Under the pieces are notes generated by a model that saw nothing but the letters and a program-made list of their open reading frames with translations, was not told the DNA's origin and ran no database searches. Position numbers and translations under genes: made by a program. From contig CAWIHT010000011.1 of assembly GCA_963836085.1 (NCBI GenBank), forward strand, positions 1 through 64,000: 64,000 bases of DNA, in the 5' to 3' direction. This stretch comes from JAHEEL01 sp963836085. GTDB taxonomy: Bacteria > Actinomycetota > Acidimicrobiia > Spongiisociales > UBA5794. Shown one piece after another: positions 1 through 7,800 of this stretch (positions are counted from its first letter, which is position 1; each line of letters starts with the position of its first letter).

Positions 1-94
1 AGTGCGACATTCCGAAAAGAGGGAGAGGGCATGCCGAGAGGGTATCGACCGATTCCGTCTACCCCAGGTCCGGTCGCGTCATCCCGATCAGCCG

Positions 95-148
95 CATTCT
101 GTGGGCTGACGGCGTCCCATACGAGGTGGAGAACCCTGGGTTCGCGGC
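95..148 (-). repeat. Half copy of a dispersed foldback repeat (copy A)
   Basis: On the minus strand this begins directly after the TGA stop (150-152) of the methyltransferase gene, with CGCCGCGAACCCAGG followed by a GGGTTC arm, then GACGCCGTCAGCC and AGAATG. It matches copies at 12855-12912 and 46109-46243. The GAACCC-A-GGGTTC core is a small hairpin by itself. Nothing else recognisable is seen in 1-94. Confidence 0.75.
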
Positions 149-149
149 G

Positions 150-911
150 TCAGGTCCTGCGGGCTTTCCAGATCTGCTCGGCGGGCCAGCGCCTGGCCCA
201 CTCGGTCGTCACGAAGGTGTACTCCGTCTTCGCGTCTTCTGCGGGGCGCGGTTCGATCAGATCGACGACTTCGAACCCGTTGGCTCTCAGGAGGCGGATC
301 CACTCCCCGTGGCCGATGTGAAACTCGACGCCGTCGCCGTCTGGCCATTCGAACCGATGCATCCCGAAGTAGTCGCGCAGCATGGTGGTGTCCGCCGGGA
401 CGGTCTCGTCGTCATTCGCGCAGAGCATCAGCAGAGCCGAGTTGCCAAGGAAGACCAGGTCGCCACCCGGTCGCAGCACCCGCGACGCCTCCGGAATCCA
501 GCGATACGGATCGGACCAGATCGCGGCGCCGTACTCGGAGAGCACAACGTCAAACGACCCGTCCCGGAACGGGAGATGCTCTGCGATGCCGTGGACAAGG
601 GGGAACGGTAGGTCGTGTTCCTCCTGTAGGCGTCTGGCCGTTGACAACTGGGCTGGTGCGTTGTCGAGGCCGACCGGTCGGCCACCCCGCCGCGCGACCC
701 ATGCCGACACGTAGCCGGTGCCACACCCATCCTCCAGGACATCGCGACCGTTGAGATCCGGGAAGAACCCGACATCCGCCTCCGGGATTCCCCATAGACC
801 CCATGACGGTTCCGACGACCAGCCACGCTCGCCCGCGGCGGCATATCGGTCGGCCTGGGCGTTCCACGCCGCACGGTTCGCGGCCACGTACTCTGGTGTG
901 TCCTTCGCCAT
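150..911 (-). CDS. Class I SAM-dependent methyltransferase
   Basis: Probable SAM-dependent methyltransferase of about 253 aa, cytosolic, substrate unknown. The Rossmann methyltransferase fold is visible: motif I (VLEDGCGTGY) near residue 60, an acidic strand-2 end (VGLDNAP), motif post-I (SFDVVLSEYGAAIW) and the ASRVLRPGGDLVFLG strand-helix typical of Methyltransf_11/25 proteins. An upstream in-frame start at 920 exists. I chose the ATG at 911 because a TAGCGT -10 element lies 7 nt before it, which fits a leaderless transcript. The gene stands alone, and a dispersed repeat starts right after its stop. The broad class is secure; the substrate cannot be inferred. Confidence 0.85.
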   Translation of the reverse strand: MAKDTPEYVAANRAAWNAQADRYAAAGERGWSSEPSWGLWGIPEADVGFFPDLNGRDVLEDGCGTGYVSAWVARRGGRPVGLDNAPAQLSTARRLQEEHDLPFPLVHGIAEHLPFRDGSFDVVLSEYGAAIWSDPYRWIPEASRVLRPGGDLVFLGNSALLMLCANDDETVPADTTMLRDYFGMHRFEWPDGDGVEFHIGHGEWIRLLRANGFEVVDLIEPRPAEDAKTEYTFVTTEWARRWPAEQIWKARRT

Positions 912-918
912 GGGCAGC

Positions 919-924
919 ACGCTA
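919..924 (-). promoter_or_regulatory. Predicted -10 element (TAGCGT), leaderless methyltransferase gene
   Basis: TAGCGT on the minus strand lies 7 nt before the ATG at 911, with no Shine-Dalgarno sequence between. Transcription would start at or next to the start codon. Confidence 0.45.
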
Positions 925-1107
925 CCAACGAGCAGCCACCGATTCCGTCATCGCTCGACCGGGTGATTCTCCCGGACGCCGTCTGCGACTCGGAGAGCCT
1001 CGAGCTGTTCGCACGCCGGGTCGTCTCCCCGCTCTCGTTGTGCCACGGGCGGGTTCAATGGGCTGGATCCCCGGTATCGTTCCGCCGAACCACCGATCCG
1101 GAAGGCC

Positions 1108-1539
1108 ATGATGACAGGATCCGAGCGCACTCCGCCGCGACGCACCGTTGAGACGCGGCGCCCGGCATCTCTTCTCCTCGGGCTTGTTGTCCTCGCGTTC
1201 GCTCTGGTCGGATGCGGTGGGGGATCAGACGCACCGCCGCGGGTCGGTCCCGACGCATCTCCCGAGGTCGTCCTCGGTCAAGAACTCGTCGATCAATCGT
1301 GCACCGCCTGCCACGGCAAGGACTACACCGGCGTGAGCGGCTTGGGCACTTCGTTCGTCGACAACGGCTACATCCAGGAACACACCGATGCCGAGGTTGC
1401 TGCGTTCATCAAAGAAGGGCGTCTCAACGACGCACCAGACAACGTCACCGGCGTCGCCATGCCGCCGTACGGCGGCAACACGCGCCTGACGGACGACGAT
1501 CTGGCCGCGATCGCGGCGTTCCTTCGCACACTGCAGTAG
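1108..1539 (+). CDS. Lipoprotein c-type cytochrome
   Basis: Small exported monohaem cytochrome c of 143 aa. A hydrophobic signal segment (about residues 20-35) ends in a lipobox (LVGC, Cys about 36), so the protein should be lipid-anchored outside the membrane. The haem motif CTACH follows near residue 68, and a MPPYGG segment near residue 118 could supply the distal methionine ligand. The start at 1108 follows GGAAGGCC. It is a plausible client of the Ccm haem-attachment system at 34.8-41.2 kb. An electron-carrier role is inferred; the redox partner is unknown. It is convergent with the flavoprotein pair downstream. Confidence 0.87.
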   Translation: MMTGSERTPPRRTVETRRPASLLLGLVVLAFALVGCGGGSDAPPRVGPDASPEVVLGQELVDQSCTACHGKDYTGVSGLGTSFVDNGYIQEHTDAEVAAFIKEGRLNDAPDNVTGVAMPPYGGNTRLTDDDLAAIAAFLRTLQ

Positions 1540-1572
1540 CGGCGTCGGCGGTTCGGCCGTGGCGCGGGCTCG

Positions 1573-3024
1573 CTAGGCCGGTTCCGGAACTGGGGACTCG
1601 TCCCAGACACCGCTTGCGAGATATCGCTCGATCGATGCCGCGGCGACGCGTCCGGCGCCCATCGCGAGGATCACCGTCGCTCCGCCGGTGACGATGTCCC
1701 CGCCGGCGAACACGCCCTGCATCGTGGTGCGTCCTGTCGATTCATCGACCGCCAGCGTTCCCCACCGCGTCTGTTCGAGGCGCGATTCGGTTGCCGGCAG
1801 AAGCGGGTTCGGGGCGTTGCCGATTGCGACGATGACCACGTCCGCCGGCAGGTCGTAGATGTCTCCTTCGATCGGAACAGGGCGCCTCCGACCCGAGTCG
1901 TCCGGTTCGCCGAGTTCCATCCGCTGGAGCCGAACGCCGGTGAGCCAACCTTCGTCACTCCCGAGCAACTCCACGGGGGACACGAGGAAGTCGAATACGA
2001 TCCCTTCCTCCTTCGCATGGTGGATCTCCTCGACGCGAGCCGGCATCTCTGCCTCGGTCCGCCGGTAGGCGATCCGGACTTCCTCAGCACCGAGCCGCAA
2101 CGGAGTTCGAGCACTGTCCATGGCGGTGTTCCCGCCACCGAACACAACGACGCGCTTCCCGGTGAGATCGAGCACGGGCGTCTCGGCATCATCCCGATAG
2201 GCACCCATCAAGTTGACGCGGGTCAGGAACTCGTTCGCCGAGTAGACGCCGATGAGGTTCTCGCCGTCGACGTTCAGGAAACGGGGGAGTCCGGCACCCA
2301 CGCCGACGAACACGGCGTCGTAGCCCTCATCCGTGAGGAGTTCCTCAACGGTTGTTGTGCGACCGATGATGGCGTTGGTCTCGACTTCGACTCCCAACGC
2401 CTTCAGCCCATCGATCTCGGAGGCGACGATGTCCTTTGGGAGGCGGAATTCCGGTATCCCGTAGACGAGCACACCACCCGGCTGGTGGAGGGCTTCGAAG
2501 ATCGTGACCTTGTGGCCGCTCTTCGCGAGATCTGCGGCGCAGGCGAGTCCCGCAGGTCCGCTCCCCACGATGGCGACGCTCTTGCCAGATGCCTCGACCG
2601 GCTCAACAGGCGGTTCAAGGCCGTATCGACGGACCGTGTCGGCAACGTAGCGCTCGAGGTGACCGATCGCGATGGGCTTGTTCTTCTTGTCCAGGACGCA
2701 GGTGCCCTCGCATTGTGCCTCCTGAGGGCAGACCCGGCCGCAGATGGCGGGGAGCAGGCTGTCCATGCGGATGACGTCGGCCGCACCGCGAATGTCGCCG
2801 TTTGCGACTCGTTCGATGAACTGGTCAATCTGGATATTCACCGGGCATCCGTCGATGCACGTCGGGGTCTTGCATTGCAGGCAGCGCATCGCCTCGACGG
2901 TGGCCTGCTCCGGTGTCAGTCCGTCGTTGACCTCGACGAAGTTGGTGGCTCGAACGAGTGGATCCTGTTCGGGCATCGAGACCCGGTCGAGCTTGTTCAG
3001 CGTCCGGCGAGGCACCTTGATCAC
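1573..3024 (-). CDS. gltA: NADPH-dependent glutamate synthase small-subunit-like protein (NfnB/GltA-type)
   Basis: FAD/NAD(P)-binding Fe-S oxidoreductase of 483 aa. The N-terminus carries two [4Fe-4S]-type cysteine clusters (CLQCKTPTCIDGCP near residue 50 and CGRVCPQEAQCEGTC near residue 94). An FAD Rossmann motif (VAIVGSGPAGLACA) lies near residue 150 and an NAD(P) motif (VVFGGGNTAMD) near residue 292. The layout matches the glutamate synthase beta subunit and NfnB. No GOGAT large subunit is nearby. Instead it overlaps by 4 nt with a DHOD electron-transfer-like flavoprotein, the hallmark arrangement of NfnAB (ferredoxin:NADP oxidoreductase, also called SudAB). Databases usually name such proteins GltA. 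I favour an Nfn-like role, which would be bifurcating or transhydrogenase-like. Confidence 0.88.
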   Translation of the reverse strand: MIKVPRRTLNKLDRVSMPEQDPLVRATNFVEVNDGLTPEQATVEAMRCLQCKTPTCIDGCPVNIQIDQFIERVANGDIRGAADVIRMDSLLPAICGRVCPQEAQCEGTCVLDKKNKPIAIGHLERYVADTVRRYGLEPPVEPVEASGKSVAIVGSGPAGLACAADLAKSGHKVTIFEALHQPGGVLVYGIPEFRLPKDIVASEIDGLKALGVEVETNAIIGRTTTVEELLTDEGYDAVFVGVGAGLPRFLNVDGENLIGVYSANEFLTRVNLMGAYRDDAETPVLDLTGKRVVVFGGGNTAMDSARTPLRLGAEEVRIAYRRTEAEMPARVEEIHHAKEEGIVFDFLVSPVELLGSDEGWLTGVRLQRMELGEPDDSGRRRPVPIEGDIYDLPADVVIVAIGNAPNPLLPATESRLEQTRWGTLAVDESTGRTTMQGVFAGGDIVTGGATVILAMGAGRVAAASIERYLASGVWDESPVPEPA

Positions 3025-3908
3025 GGCGCGGCCTCCGTCGCACAGGCACCGCGCACTTCGGCGAGGAGTTGCTCATGGTGCACGGCATCGAGCGATTCGA
3101 GATCGTCCATTCGCTCTGCCTCGAACGCCCGATACGACGTGTTTCTCCGTTGGAGGAGTTGGAAGTCGACCTGATGGGCGTCGAACTCGGGGCCGTCGAC
3201 GCAGGCAAACTTGGTCTCACCACCGACTTCCACCCGGCAGCCACCGCACATGCCGGTTCCATCGACCATGATCGGATTCAGCGATGCGATGGTCTCGATG
3301 CCCTTCGACCGCGTGACCTCGGCAACGGCTCCCATCATCGGCACCGGACCGGTGGCGAATACGACGCCCACGTCTTCTGCTTCGACTACATCGGCCAGTG
3401 CCTCCGTGACGAACCCCTTCCTCCCGTATGAGCCGTCGTCAGTGCACGGGATCACCTCGATACCATGAGCCGCCAGCTCATCCTCCAGCAAGACGTATTC
3501 GCGGCTTCGCCCGCCAACAATCGCGATGACTCGGTTGCCGGCCTCGACGAGCGCGCGAGCGATGGGATAGGCGATCGCCGTTCCGAGTCCGCCACCGACG
3601 ACGACGGCGGTGCCGTACTCCTCGATCTCCGACGCACGACCGAGGGGACCGGCAACGTCTTCGAGGTGATCCCCGGCTTCCAATTCGCTCATCAGCGTCG
3701 TCGTACGGCCGATCGCCTGGACGAAGAGGGTGATCGATCCGGCCGTCGGGTCCGACTCGGCGATCGTCAACGGGATGCGTTCACCGTTGGGTGTGACGCG
3801 CACAATCACGAACTGGCCCGCTTGATGCTTCCTCGCGATCTTCGGCGCCGCAACGACGATCCGACGGACGTCGGGCGCAATGGATTCTGCTTCGATGATC
3901 ACGTACAT
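3021..3908 (-). CDS. Sulfide/dihydroorotate dehydrogenase-like FAD/NAD-binding protein (NfnA-type)
   Basis: Ferredoxin-NADP reductase-fold subunit of about 295 aa, first gene of the pair. It has an N-terminal FAD-binding beta barrel with a GERIPLTIA segment, an NAD-binding region (VVVGGGLGTAIAYPIA) and a C-terminal [2Fe-2S] loop with MCGGC and a later FAC, giving three visible cysteines. T. maritima NfnA is reported to use three Cys plus an Asp, so the apparent lack of a fourth Cys is not a defect. A longer start at 3914 is possible, but the ATG at 3908 has a well-spaced GGAGG. It overlaps the NfnB-like gene by 4 nt, so both should be made together. Confidence 0.87.
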   Translation of the reverse strand: MYVIIEAESIAPDVRRIVVAAPKIARKHQAGQFVIVRVTPNGERIPLTIAESDPTAGSITLFVQAIGRTTTLMSELEAGDHLEDVAGPLGRASEIEEYGTAVVVGGGLGTAIAYPIARALVEAGNRVIAIVGGRSREYVLLEDELAAHGIEVIPCTDDGSYGRKGFVTEALADVVEAEDVGVVFATGPVPMMGAVAEVTRSKGIETIASLNPIMVDGTGMCGGCRVEVGGETKFACVDGPEFDAHQVDFQLLQRRNTSYRAFEAERMDDLESLDAVHHEQLLAEVRGACATEAAP

Positions 3909-4059
3909 CGCCACCTCCGTTTTCCAGTGTGGATCACACCTTCGTTCGCGGGTAGGGCCGATAGACGGGATCGGCCGTCAACTCCGCCTCAGTCTCCTGC
4001 GGTGACGATCCATGATCAGATCCGGACGTTCGACCCTTCCCGGCCAGGGCTCTAGGCGA

Positions 4060-4065
4060 TACGCT
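4060..4065 (+). promoter_or_regulatory. Predicted -10 element (TACGCT) for the universal stress gene
   Basis: TACGCT lies about 20 nt before a strong AGGAGGT (4080-4086), giving a short 5' leader. Confidence 0.35.
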
Positions 4066-4091
4066 GACGCGGACACTTGAGGAGGTACGAG

Positions 4092-4535
4092 GTGGAAGGT
4101 TGGCATCCAACAGTCATCGTCGTCGGGGTCGATGGTTCCGAAGCTGCCATCGACGCGGTCCGGGTCGCGGTGGACGTCGCCTTGGCGCGGTCCGCGAAGC
4201 TCTACATTGTCACCGTCGTCCGTCCGCCCGAAGGCTGGTGGGGCATTGTCGGGGCGCCCCCGACTGCTGAGGCCCTCGGCGATTCGCTGTCGAACGCCCA
4301 ACGCGACGTTCTCGACCGGGCGCTCAGGGCAGTCGACCTCACCGGCATCGACTACGAAACGCAGGAGGAGATCGGCGAGCCGTCCACACGGCTCATCGAC
4401 GTCTGCAAGCGGGTCGATGCCGACGTCCTCGTCGTCGGCCGCCGCGGCGCAGGACGACTGAAGCGGATGATCGTTGGATCTGTCGCGAGCCACGTGATCC
4501 ACGATGCCCCATGCCCCGTGCTGGTCGTGCCGTAG
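4092..4535 (+). CDS. Universal stress protein (UspA family)
   Basis: Single-domain universal stress protein of 147 aa. The beta-1 strand TVIVVGVDGSE and the C-terminal nucleotide-binding pattern GRRGAGRLKRMIVGSVAS, then CPVLVVP, are intact, so ATP binding of the MJ0577 type is expected. A longer reading from a TTG at 4077 is possible, but an ideal AGGAGGT sits 5 nt before the GTG at 4092, and that Shine-Dalgarno would fall inside the longer ORF. It is monocistronic. The physiological signal is unknown. Confidence 0.85.
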   Translation: MEGWHPTVIVVGVDGSEAAIDAVRVAVDVALARSAKLYIVTVVRPPEGWWGIVGAPPTAEALGDSLSNAQRDVLDRALRAVDLTGIDYETQEEIGEPSTRLIDVCKRVDADVLVVGRRGAGRLKRMIVGSVASHVIHDAPCPVLVVP

Positions 4536-4842
4536 GGGAGTCCCCGGTTGCCGGTCGCCAGTCGGATCCCTTCCCCTCAGGGGAAGGTGGCAGCGGCAAT
4601 GCATCCCTGCATTGCCGGTGACGGAAGGGGTCGCTCGAGTTCGTGGAGAGGTGGAGACCCTTTCGACGCTCTGCGAATGTCACCGCGGTTCTGTCAAGAG
4701 GTGGAGACCCCCTCCGTCCCTCGCTGCGCTCTGGCCACCTCCCCCTGAAGGGGAGGAATCGGCATAGCTCCTCAGCTCCTCCGCTCCCCGGCCGACGGCC
4801 GAGGAGGTAGTCTCGCGACATCACCAAGCGGGGGACCGGTAG
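4536..4842. repeat. Intergenic region with three hairpins and a direct repeat
   Basis: No gene was found in these 307 bases. Three palindromes are visible: CCTTCCCC-N3-GGGGAAGG (4569-4587), GGCAATGCA-N4-TGCATTGCC (4595-4616) and CCTCCCC-N5-GGGGAGG (4738-4756). AGAGGTGGAGACCC occurs twice exactly 50 nt apart (4647 and 4697). The edges carry CGGTTGCCGGTCGCCAG and AGCTCCTCAGCTCC microrepeats like those at other operon boundaries. One hairpin may end usp transcription, but none has a T tract. Confidence 0.65.
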
Positions 4843-7800
4843 ATGAGTCGTTCCGATGCTCTCGAGGCATTCGCCAGGGCCTACACAAGGCGGATACCTG
4901 AGGATGAGGCGCCGTCGATTGACAGCGACCAACTCGCGGCGACGGTCGAACACCTCTTCGCGTTCGCCGATGAGCGGAGGAGAGCGCCTCTTGCCCTTCG
5001 GATCTTCGACCCGACCATCGAGAGCTGCGGATATGAAGTCCCCGGATCGGTGGTCGAAATCGTCATCGATGATATGCCGTTCCTCATTGACTCGGTCACG
5101 AGTCTGATCGGGAGCCTCGGCTACACCATCGTTCGCCACTACCACCCGGTGGTAGGGACGACGCGAGATGCATCGGGTGCGCTGATCGGGGTCGGCCCCG
5201 GCAAGGACGCCGATCACCGTGAATCGATCCAGCACTACGAACTCGCCGAGGCCGTCAACGAGGAACAGCGGGCGGAACTCGAAACCAGAATCCACAGAAC
5301 GCTCGAAGAGGTCGTCGCCACCGTTCGGGACTTCGAGCCGATGCGGTTCGCGGTGCGCCGCATGGCGCACTATGTGTTCGAAGACGGCGCGGCCTTCGAC
5401 TCGGCCGATGTCGACGAGGCGGTGGCGTTCCTCGAGTGGCTTCTCGACGACAACTTCATCCTGCTCGGCTACCGCGAGTACCGGATCGCTGACGATGGCG
5501 ATGGTCCGGTCATCGTCACCGATACCGAATCGGGGTTCGGAATTCTGGCGGATGGTACGACGAGCCGCTTCGCCGAACCGGTACCGCTTGCGTCACTGCC
5601 GCAGGATCTTCGGGAGCGCTACGAGCACGGCCGCCAACTCGTCATCTCGAAGACCAACAGTCAGTCCACGATCCACCGCGACGCGAGGATGGACTACGTG
5701 GGCGTGCGTCGCGTCAACCCGGATGGGTCTCCGCGGGGTGAGGCACGACTCGTCGGACTGTTCACCTCCAAGGCCTACATGGAATCGTCGGCGACGATCC
5801 CGATCCTTCGCAGGAAGCTGCGCACCATCCTGGAGGAGGAAGATCTCCTTCCCGGTTCTCACGACTACAAGGTGATCACGCAGATCTTCGAGTCGTTCCC
5901 GAAGGACGAGTTGTTCAGCATCGGCGAGGAAGACCTGCGGTCCAGTCTCCTTGGCCTCCTCGAGGCCGAGGAGCATCAACACGTTCGGCTGTTCGTCCGG
6001 AGAGACGTCCTGCATCGCAACATTTCCATTCTGGTGGTTGTCCCGCGTGACCGCTTCGACGCGAACCTGAGAAGAAACCTCCAGGACCTCTTCCTCCAGC
6101 GATACGAAGGTGTGTCGGTCGACTACCAACTGACACTCGGCGAGACCGGTGACGCCCGGATCCACTTCACCGTGTGGGTGGAGGGGTCGATCCCCGTGGT
6201 CTCATTCGAGGATCTCGAACGCGACGTATACGCCCTGACGCGGACCTGGGAAGACCGCGTCACAGAGACGCTGGCGAGGACGCGCGAACCGGCCACTGCG
6301 AGAGCGATGGTCGATGCTCACGCATGGCGGTATCCATCTTCGTTCCGGGCGGCGACTGCCCTCGGCGAAGCCGCCCATTCGGTCGCTGACGTGGAAGCGC
6401 TCTTGTCATCCGACGGCCGCATTCGCGTGGGCATCCACAACGAGGACGCATCGGAGTATCCGCTCACCCGCATCGTGGTGTACAGCCGCGATGGAAAGCT
6501 CGACCTCTCCGAGATGCTGCCGTTCGTCGAGGATCTCGGACTCCGGGTGATCGAAGAGATCCCCACGAGTCTCTCCGGCGACGTTGATGGGGACAACCTG
6601 TACGCGCACGACTTCGGAGTTGTAGGGTTCGACGGAAGCCCCCTCGATGTCACCGAATGCGGTGCAAGGGTGACGGCCGCTCTGACCGCCACGCTGACGG
6701 GGGAGAGCGAGTCGGACGGCCTCAGTCGACTTCTGGTCCTCAGCGACCTCGACCACCGGCGCATTCACATTCTTCGCGCCTACCGGTCCTACTGGCATCT
6801 GGTGAGCCCGGCGTTCTCAAAACCGTACGTCGCGAACGCCTTCGCCGCGCATCCCGACATTGCCCGCGACCTGGTCCGATTGTTCGAGGTTCGGTTCGGT
6901 CCGACATCGGACGGCGATGCTGAGGCGCCGCTGCGGGCGTCGATCCTCGCTCGCCTCGAGGCGGTTGGTTCGCTCGACGAGGACAGGATCCTTCGAGGCT
7001 TTCTCGGTCTCATCGACGCGACGGTGCGAACGAACGCCTACCTCGAGAACGGCACACTCGCGTTCAAGCTCGTGTCGAGTCTCGTCCCGGATGTCCCGGA
7101 ACCGCGACCGTTGTACGAGATCTTTGTGTTCGCTCCTGAGGTCGCCGGTGTTCACCTGCGAGGAGGGGCGGTGGCGCGCGGCGGCATTCGATGGTCGATT
7201 CGACGCGAGGACTACCGCACCGAAGTACTCGGCCTCATGAAGGCGCAGATGACAAAGAATGTGGTGATTGTTCCAACCGGGGCGAAGGGTGGTTTCGTCC
7301 TGCGCCGCGTCGCGGATCCCTCGGTCGGGCCGACGATGGAAGAGGTGAAGGCGGGCTACGAGATCTTCATCCGATCGCTCCTCGACGTCACCGACAACCT
7401 GGAGGCGGGACAGGTCGTCCACCCGATTGGCGTTCGCACACACGACGGAGATGATCCCTACTTCGTCGTCGCAGCGGATCGGGGCACAGCCACGTTCTCC
7501 GACGCGGCAAACGCCATTGCGATCGAAGCGGGATTCTGGATGGACGATGCCTTCGCTTCCGGAGGCTCATCCGGATACGACCACAAGGCCCTCGGCATCA
7601 CGGCCCGGGGTGCCTGGGAATCGGTGCGGCGGCACTTCGCCGAACTCGATGTGGACATTCAAGCCGACCCGATCACCGTCGTCGGCGTTGGAGACATGTC
7701 CGGCGACGTGTTCGGCAACGGCATGCTCCTCTCACGGACCATCAAGCTGGTCGCCGCGTTCGACCACCGCCATATCTTCATCGACCCCGACCCTGATCTA

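Noticed and set aside
1..94. Possible truncated gene at the left edge
   Set aside because: The open frame starting at 31 is an antisense shadow of the methyltransferase gene region; no domain or promoter is visible in these bases.
4393..5370. 325-aa minus-strand frame across the intergenic block at 4536-4842
   Set aside because: It overlaps the usp and glutamate dehydrogenase genes antisense, and the intergenic part is explained by palindromes. No domain or Shine-Dalgarno.
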